Assembly (NCBI GenBank): GCA_016584495.1
Contig: WAID01000003.1
Span: forward strand, 3,844,001-3,908,000
DNA from: Celoporthe dispersa
Taxonomy: Eukaryota > Ascomycota > Sordariomycetes > Diaporthales > Cryphonectriaceae
Length of the DNA stretch: 64,000 nucleotides
Reading direction: 5' to 3'
Shown here: positions 58,193 to 64,000 of the stretch, one piece after another
How the letters are laid out: every line of letters begins with the position of its first letter
Numbering within the stretch: position 1 is the first letter of the stretch
Position numbers and translations under genes: made by a program
Notes under the pieces: model-generated
Databases searched by the model: none
What the model saw: the letters and a program-made list of their open reading frames with translations, nothing else
What the model was told of the DNA's origin: nothing

Positions 58193-58573
58193 CCTAGGCG
58201 CCCCCGAGGGCCCACGAAAGACAGAGGGAGAGATACAGGGAGGCCGCCATGATCTATCTGTCCCTGCCTCCCGCCTCCTTCTCACAGAGGCAAGGCGACC
58301 TGCGGCAGAAAGACTGGCGTCCCCTCGAAAGACCATGCTGGACCGCTCCCCCGCCCCAAAAATCCGACGAGCGACAGAGATGCGGCAGGTCTATTATTGG
58401 CAAGAGAGGGGGCCACATCGAGGCTGACTGACAGCCTTGGTTCTTCCGTCACGTATACGAGACGGAGAAAGGCATTCGTTCACTGGTGACGGCTGATCGC
58501 CTCTCCCCGCGCCCAATCATGAGCCTGTGGGGGGGGGACGATGTGCCGGCCGACGAGGCCTTGCGCAGAGGTT

Positions 58574-58633
<60 letters not shown>

Positions 58634-59739
58634 AGGGAGAGAGGGAGGGAGCGACGAGATGAGATAGATACCCAGTGCTGCTTGCTGCCATCGCTATATA
58701 CGTGGCAGTTTGAAATCAACAGAGACCGCCGTACTCATCCCTACAAGATGGTGGCAGCCTGAAGAGATGGGACAATAGGACTGTGCATTCTAACAAGGGC
58801 TTGATGATACTATCCTCCTCCCTCTCCCAACACCACCACCCCTTTCTCATGGAGAATAGCTGAGGGCCTCGTTGACCAGACAGACAGATTGCGGCATCTG
58901 GATGGGTCAGGCCTAGGGACAAGACGAACTTCAACTCCTACCTCTCGACCTGGTCCTAGCAGACATCTGAGATCATGCAATCATGATCCCGTCTCTGCCT
59001 TCTCACATAGCACACAGGAAGAACCCAGGGCAGACAAGACATCGAAAAGGTACATACCACGACGTGAATTCTGCAAAAGTGCCAGATAACTTCTATTCTA
59101 GTCTGGCCAGATGGGACCTGATTCTGGTCCTCTCTGCCTAGGTAAACAGATACTGTGGCTAAAGCAGCAAATACAATTCATCCTGCCCTTTCCATGTGCG
59201 CAAATAAACAATACCGTGTCCCTTTGATATCAATCCTGATCTGACGCTGCAGAATCCATAAAATAAAAGACCTTTCCATTCATTGCCTTCCGTTCCCAAA
59301 TTGATGCCCCACAATTATCCTCTGGCTCCTTGCATTCCCTAACAGATTCAAAACACAAGGTGGAAGTAAGCATGAAAGCCATCGCTCTGTAACCAGAACG
59401 CCTTGCAGCCAGAAAGGACAGGATAGGCCTCGGCCCATAACAAAATCAAACAAAACAAATATGTGCTGGCTCCTATTGTTCCCCTTTGACTGTATCCTAA
59501 ACAGTCCAATCCATAACACCTTGCCATCAGTCTGCAGAGGATGGCGGAATAAAGGCACCCTCTGCAGATTCCCACATTGTCATTCATCGTGACAGTCATG
59601 GGGCTTCCAACACCTTCAGACCTCAGTCAAAGCTTAACAAAAACAATAAAAACAAACCATCATCATCGTGTCACTGAAAAGGCTGAGCATCCAGCTGGGC
59701 ACATGGAGCTGATGGAGGCACAAGGCACATCGACGGAAT
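58193..59739. other. Convergent spacer between ATG101 and the forkhead gene
   Basis: No gene recognised. Contains a long GA repeat at 58579-58630 and otherwise unremarkable sequence. Confidence 0.5.
58579..58630. repeat. (GA)26 microsatellite
   Basis: About 52 uninterrupted bases of GA, the longest dinucleotide run in the window. Confidence 0.95.
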
Positions 59740-62230
59740 CTATCCGTATTGATGCAGGGTGGAAGGACCGTATGCCTCAACGCCGGTTGGCCTCTCGCCG
59801 ATGCTCCGGAATGTCTGGGTGAGATCAAGGGAAGCCGAATCACCAAAGCTGTCCAGGTTGCTCAGGTCAATCTCCTCGTCCAGGTTGTCCATCGCCTCGG
59901 CGGTGATCCAGTTCTCCGACTCTTGCGGGCGGAGCTTGCTGGCGCTTGGCAAGAACTTGCTGGGCGACGACAGGAACCTGCTCGGCGAGACAACTTTACT
60001 CGGGGAGTCGTACGTCCAGGGAGCGTTCTCGTCGCCCGGGGGGAAGAGCGGGAAGGTCTTGAAGGGAGACGACGCGACGAAGGGCGTCGTCTTCTGGTTC
60101 CTCTTCGCACTCATGAGCTCGTCCAACATCCTGCCGGCAGAGTTGGCAGGGAGGGGCGACTCCAGTTCCGGGCCGGAGGTGCTGTCTTCGAAGATCGCGA
60201 AGCTATCGAAATCCCCTCCACGGTTCAGCCGGCGACCCGGATACTTCTTGTTGTAGTCACGAATACACTGAGGTGTCTCGAGCATGGACCGCACATTGGC
60301 TCTGAGCTTGTCGTGCTGCCGGATGGGAGAGTTGTTGTACTTGGACGTTGTCTTTGGGGGGAGAAGGCTAGGCGTCCCTGCAAGCTGCCTCTTGGTGTTC
60401 GCTGGCGTCTTTGCGGTAGCAGCGAGCTTGGACGGCGAGGACCGGTACCGTAGAGGCGAGCCCTTGCCGAGCGGTGACGAGGGCGGCAGCATGAGACTTC
60501 TTCCCTTGGATGGGCTGTCGCTCGAGGATGCACGCATCTTCCTGATGGCGTCCTCAGCGCGCCCACCGCCCTGGAACTCGGTATCCGCGTCAGAAGAGAA
60601 GACGGGCGCCCTCTGCGGCCCGTAGCGCAGGATTGAGGATTCGAGACCGGTCATGTAGCCGCTATCAACCATCGAGTAGCGCTTGCGCTTGCCCGATGTG
60701 CGACCGGATGAGCCCCCATATCTGACTGCGCGTGTGGGCGTGTGGCTGGTGCAGATGCACGCCTGGAAATGGCAGGCGGCGAAGACGTCAGGGCAGAATC
60801 GAGGAGGTTGTTCAGCGGGTCGTGCGTCAGGTCGCTCTCGTCGAAAGCATCTGACGCAGGGATGGTAGCGTCCGAGGAGGGCTCGGGCTGCAGAGGCACC
60901 GCAGGCTGCAGCTTTGGCGCCTGCGGGAACTGGAGCTGGAAGTCGGGCACCTGCGGTGGCAGCATGGGCTCTGGGAAGGGTGGCGGCGGTAAGGCGGACG
61001 GCTCCAGGCGGCCCGTGGAGAGAGACCCACGGTCTTGCCCGAGATGGTACCATCAGGTCCTGGCCTCTCCTTCAGGTAGACCTCGAGGAGCTCACGCTCG
61101 TTCCCGGGGATGATCAGCCAGTAGTTGCCCTTGCCAGGGTCATCCTTGGCCCGTGCCTGCTTCTCGAAGAACTTCTTGTGAAGACTCAAGTTGTGGCGGA
61201 TGCTGTTCTCCCAGGTATCGTCCCTCTGGTAGTAGCTCCAAGTCGTCCTGATGAAATCGTAGATCTGTGCCAGGGTTCGGCGGCGGCACGGGGCCTTCCA
61301 GATCGCCAGCGCGATCATCTGCGCATAGGTATAGGGTGGCTTGGCATTGTCCTCGCCAGGGTCGATCGGGGGGAAGGACTCTGCGGCGGGGATCGGGATC
61401 AGGTCGCGGTGTCTGCCGGGCTCGTCCGTCTTGGATCTTCTCGCTGCCTTCCGGGGTGAGGTATGCTCGAGGGTCGGAGATTCTGGCAGGGCGCGCTTGC
61501 CGGCATGCGTGTTCGTATCGCGCTGGGCCAGGGGCGTCTTGATGCCGGCGGGGGTGGCCACCAGAGACTGCTGGTTCTGAACGGTAGAGGCCGGCCTGGC
61601 CTTGGCGACCTTCCTTGGTGTCTGCGGCTGGTTCTTGTGCATGGAATCCGTGGTAGGTCCCTGCCGACTCGAGGTCGGCGGTGCCAAGATCGGACCGTTG
61701 GCAGTGAAGGGCGAGTTGTTGACCTTGGCAGCAGCGGGCGCCAGGGCGGGACGCGAAAACGACGTGTCGGGGCCGCCCACAGCGGCAAAGTCTGTGGTGT
61801 CGGTCGTCGTGAAGGCATCTGGGCCGTACTCGGATATGCCGCTGGCCAGATACGGCTCAGCTGAGGCGTCGAAAGAGGAGCTGGCAGGAAAGGTTGAAGC
61901 CGGCAGGGCCGACGCGGTGTAGGGCGAGGCGGGGGCGGCCATCGACATGGGGCCGTGCAGGTCGAAGGACATGTTGGGCATCTGGAAGCTCACATCTCCA
62001 AACATGGGCTGTGAGGACGACATGAGGTCGAAGGTGGGCTCGGGCTGTGGTGTGTAGGACCTGCTGGGCGCAGCGGGCTGTGACTGTCGGCGATGCTGCT
62101 GGTTGGAATAGCTGGGCATGGGCGCGCTGTTGGGGTTGGAGCCAGCAGTAAAGGACTGGGAGTGGCCTTTTGGGAAGGGTGGGCGAGACGGGTTGGCGAC
62201 GCCGTCGCCGTATTGTGAGCGACGGTTCAT
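59740..62230 (-). CDS. Hcm1/Sep1-like forkhead transcription factor (two frame breaks)
   Basis: A DNA-binding forkhead (winged-helix) regulator. A single exon of about 830 residues is proposed after correction, from MNRRSQYGDGVANPSRP. The N-terminal 290 residues are disordered and rich in Ser, Pro and Gln, with no FHA domain, which favours the Hcm1/Sep1 group (S-phase/septation regulators) over Fkh1/Fkh2. The forkhead domain lies at about residues 296-385: KPPYTYAQMIALAIW, RRRTLAQIYDFIRTTWSYYQ, WENSIRHNLSLHKKFFEK and DPGKGNYWLIIPGNE. The C-terminal half has many Ser-Pro sites, candidate Cdk sites, and blocks such as SPFKTFPLFPPGDENAPWTY and an acidic NLDEEIDLSNLDSFGDSASL that could be an activation segment. 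Frame breaks are near 61017-61024 (coding GLS-[P]TGRLEP) and in the C5/G5 run at 60713-60717 (coding DMGGSSGRTSGKRKRYS). Converges on ATG101. Confidence 0.88.
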
Positions 62231-63594
62231 GTCTCTCGAATCCGTGAGCGATATCAGTCAGTGACGGGGTTTGGTGTAGATTGCGACCATGAGCGACGGG
62301 AGAGGCGGCGATAGGACACGGTCGGGTCAGGTCCTGTCGAGTTCGAGTCAAGTCGAGTTGAGCCTATGCTTCCGGAATTAGTAAGTGGGATGAATGACAG
62401 GTGGAATGCGTGGGCGCGAGACGGGGTGGTCGCCGTCATCACGAGGAAGACTGTACTTTTGATCAGAGGTTGGCGACTGGTTAGTGGGGCGGCCGCAGCA
62501 AGGGAGGGCTCAGGAGTGGCCCGTGGCGAGATGGTCAGTGGGTTCTGGTATTGACGAGCGTATTGAGTGTCTCAGGCGGGAGCGGCAGATATCGGCTCTG
62601 GACTCTTGGCCCTAGGGTTGGTTCTGAACTCTGCGAGACGATTGAATCGTGAGCGTGTGAGACTGGGCGCGAGTATCAGAGTCAGCAGGGCAGGCGAGCA
62701 GCGAGCAGAAGTGAGGCTTGGGTTTGCGGTATCGCGTGTCGGAAGAAGGAGGAAGAAGGAGGAGGAGGAAACAGGTAGGCCGAGAGACTTGCTCGGTGAG
62801 TGAGATGGATTGGAAACGGACGAGAATGGGTACAAGGGCGACGTGGGAGGGGGGGTACCACAGAGACTTGAGCGGGCTGTGGCAGCGGGTGGGCCCCTGT
62901 CACGCTCCAAGGATAAGGTTGGCACATACCCTGAGGATGGGGGCAGTAGGAGAGGGAAGGGAATTCCTTGGGTGTGTGTGTGGCCAGGTTAGGCCATGGA
63001 AGAAGAGGGGGGGGTGGGAAGGAACCTGGACCGTGGAGCGAGCCAGGAAGAGAAGGAGGACAGGATGGGTTTGGGCCAGTCTTGTTGGTCCAGCCAGCAG
63101 CCAGACTGGGGGCCGGGGGATAGTGACAGAGTTGAGTGCGTGCATGCAGCAGGAAGCCAGAGACGGAGGATAGAGGCATGAAAAATTATGGAGATCTGGA
63201 GGAGACCCGGGGAATAAGTGAGGCACGAAACGACAGGGGGACAGGTGGAAGAACAGACCAGAAGGGAAACCTTACTCTAGCACGCAGTGGAGCAGGGGGA
63301 GCAGATCGAGCAATCGGGAGACAGGGCAGCAGGGCAGATCAGTTTGATGGGCGGATGGGGATGGGGACGAAGGGAAGAGGAGGAGGGGACTGATGGGAGA
63401 GATATCCCAACTGTGCGGGTGATCTGAAATGACACGGGCGCGGCAGCGTCACTTACATTGAGAGACCCACTGCCAGCATTCCAAAGCTTCGATCAGGAGG
63501 AGCTACCAGGCTTGCCAGATGCAGAGGCTTATCCGCGCTGACGATCTCGTCCAACGTGACAGGCAGGAATCCAGAGAGAGAGAGAGCGTGTATG

Positions 63595-63625
<31 letters not shown>

Positions 63626-64000
63626 ACGTTTGGGCGGGCGAGAAGGGCAGAGGAATCAAGAAAGAAGATCCAAAACCTGAGCGATTGACTCCTGAGATTG
63701 GATGGACAAGCACCGCCAGGACCAAAAGGTGCAGCAGGGTCAAACGAATGACCATGCAGGAGGGAGAGTGAAAAGAGGGGTGAGAGAGAAGAGAAAGAGA
63801 GAGAGAGAGAGAGGGCGCAAGCTGGAACCTGAGCCGGGATCGCCAAGTTCGGGTGGTGCAAGTTCAAGGTGCAGCTGCCACCCATACCATCGCACTCCAC
63901 ACATGCTTTTGGCAAGACCAAGAGACGACGTGCAGGTGGGAGCCAGATGGAATGCAGCGCTGGCAGCCATTGATTGGTGAGCGAGCGGTCCACCCTGTGA
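62231..64000. other. Upstream region of the forkhead gene
   Basis: Probably the promoter and a long purine-rich 5' leader of the forkhead gene. Open frames here have no recognisable domain. Contains a GT repeat at 63598-63625 and GA runs near 63575-63586 and 63796-63812. The window ends without another gene starting. Confidence 0.5.
63598..63625. repeat. (GT)14 microsatellite
   Basis: About 28 bases of GT, preceded by a short GA run. Confidence 0.95.

Noticed and set aside
1..64000. CRISPR arrays, bacterial-type operons or secondary-metabolite clusters
   Set aside because: No spacer-repeat arrays or polyketide/peptide synthetase genes are visible. The sequence is eukaryotic with introns, and the tandem arrays present are simple microsatellites.

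Overview
The window is nuclear DNA from a filamentous ascomycete (Pezizomycotina, most likely a Sordariomycete). Genes are GC-rich with short introns (about 45-380 bp, GT..AG, CTAAC/CTGAC branch sites), separated by long gene-poor spacers full of microsatellites. The protein set is typical of such fungi: Rco1, Vps18, Cla4, a UDP-glucose 4,6-dehydratase-like enzyme, Jsn1/Puf, sphingolipid C9-methyltransferase, Pan1, Atg101 and an Hcm1-like forkhead factor. No tRNA, rRNA, CRISPR array or intact transposon was recognised. The genus cannot be named from sequence alone.

Layout: RCO1 (+, 0.8-6.4 kb) converges on VPS18 (-, 7.9-11.0 kb). CLA4 (-, 12.1-15.0 kb) follows. A 4-kb spacer then holds an AT-rich island and an inverted repeat. 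Next come an RmlB-like dehydratase (-, 19.1-20.5 kb), a 6-kb divergent spacer and a triose-phosphate-transporter-family protein (+, 26.5-28.0 kb). RPF1 (-, 29.6-31.0 kb) and GRS1 (+, 31.4-33.7 kb) share a 460-bp bidirectional promoter. JSN1-type Pumilio (-, 34.8-38.5 kb) and a type-II membrane glycosyltransferase-like protein (+, 44.2-45.4 kb) flank a 5.7-kb gene-free spacer. HTD2-like dehydratase (-, 46.0-47.2 kb) and the sphingolipid methyltransferase (+, 48.2-50.0 kb) are divergent. PAN1 (+, 51.1-55.7 kb), ATG101 (+, 57.0-58.2 kb) and the forkhead gene (-, 59.7-62.2 kb) close the window. I see no functional cluster. These are housekeeping genes for chromatin, vacuolar trafficking, polarity, endocytosis, autophagy, translation and lipid metabolism.

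The most striking signal is technical or genetic. At least 14 single-base frame breaks, most of them at G/C homopolymers, interrupt eight otherwise well-conserved genes, several of them essential in yeast: RCO1 x2, RPF1, GRS1, JSN1, HTD2, MTS1, PAN1 x5, FKH x2. PAN1 also has one in-frame TAG. Homopolymer sequencing error is the simplest explanation. Protein lengths quoted below assume each break is corrected by one base.

Other points of interest are in-frame open extensions after the TAG stops of RCO1 and PAN1, a GC-AG intron in the methyltransferase gene, and the inverted repeat/AT-rich island at 16.5-18.1 kb. I found no convincing previously undescribed system.
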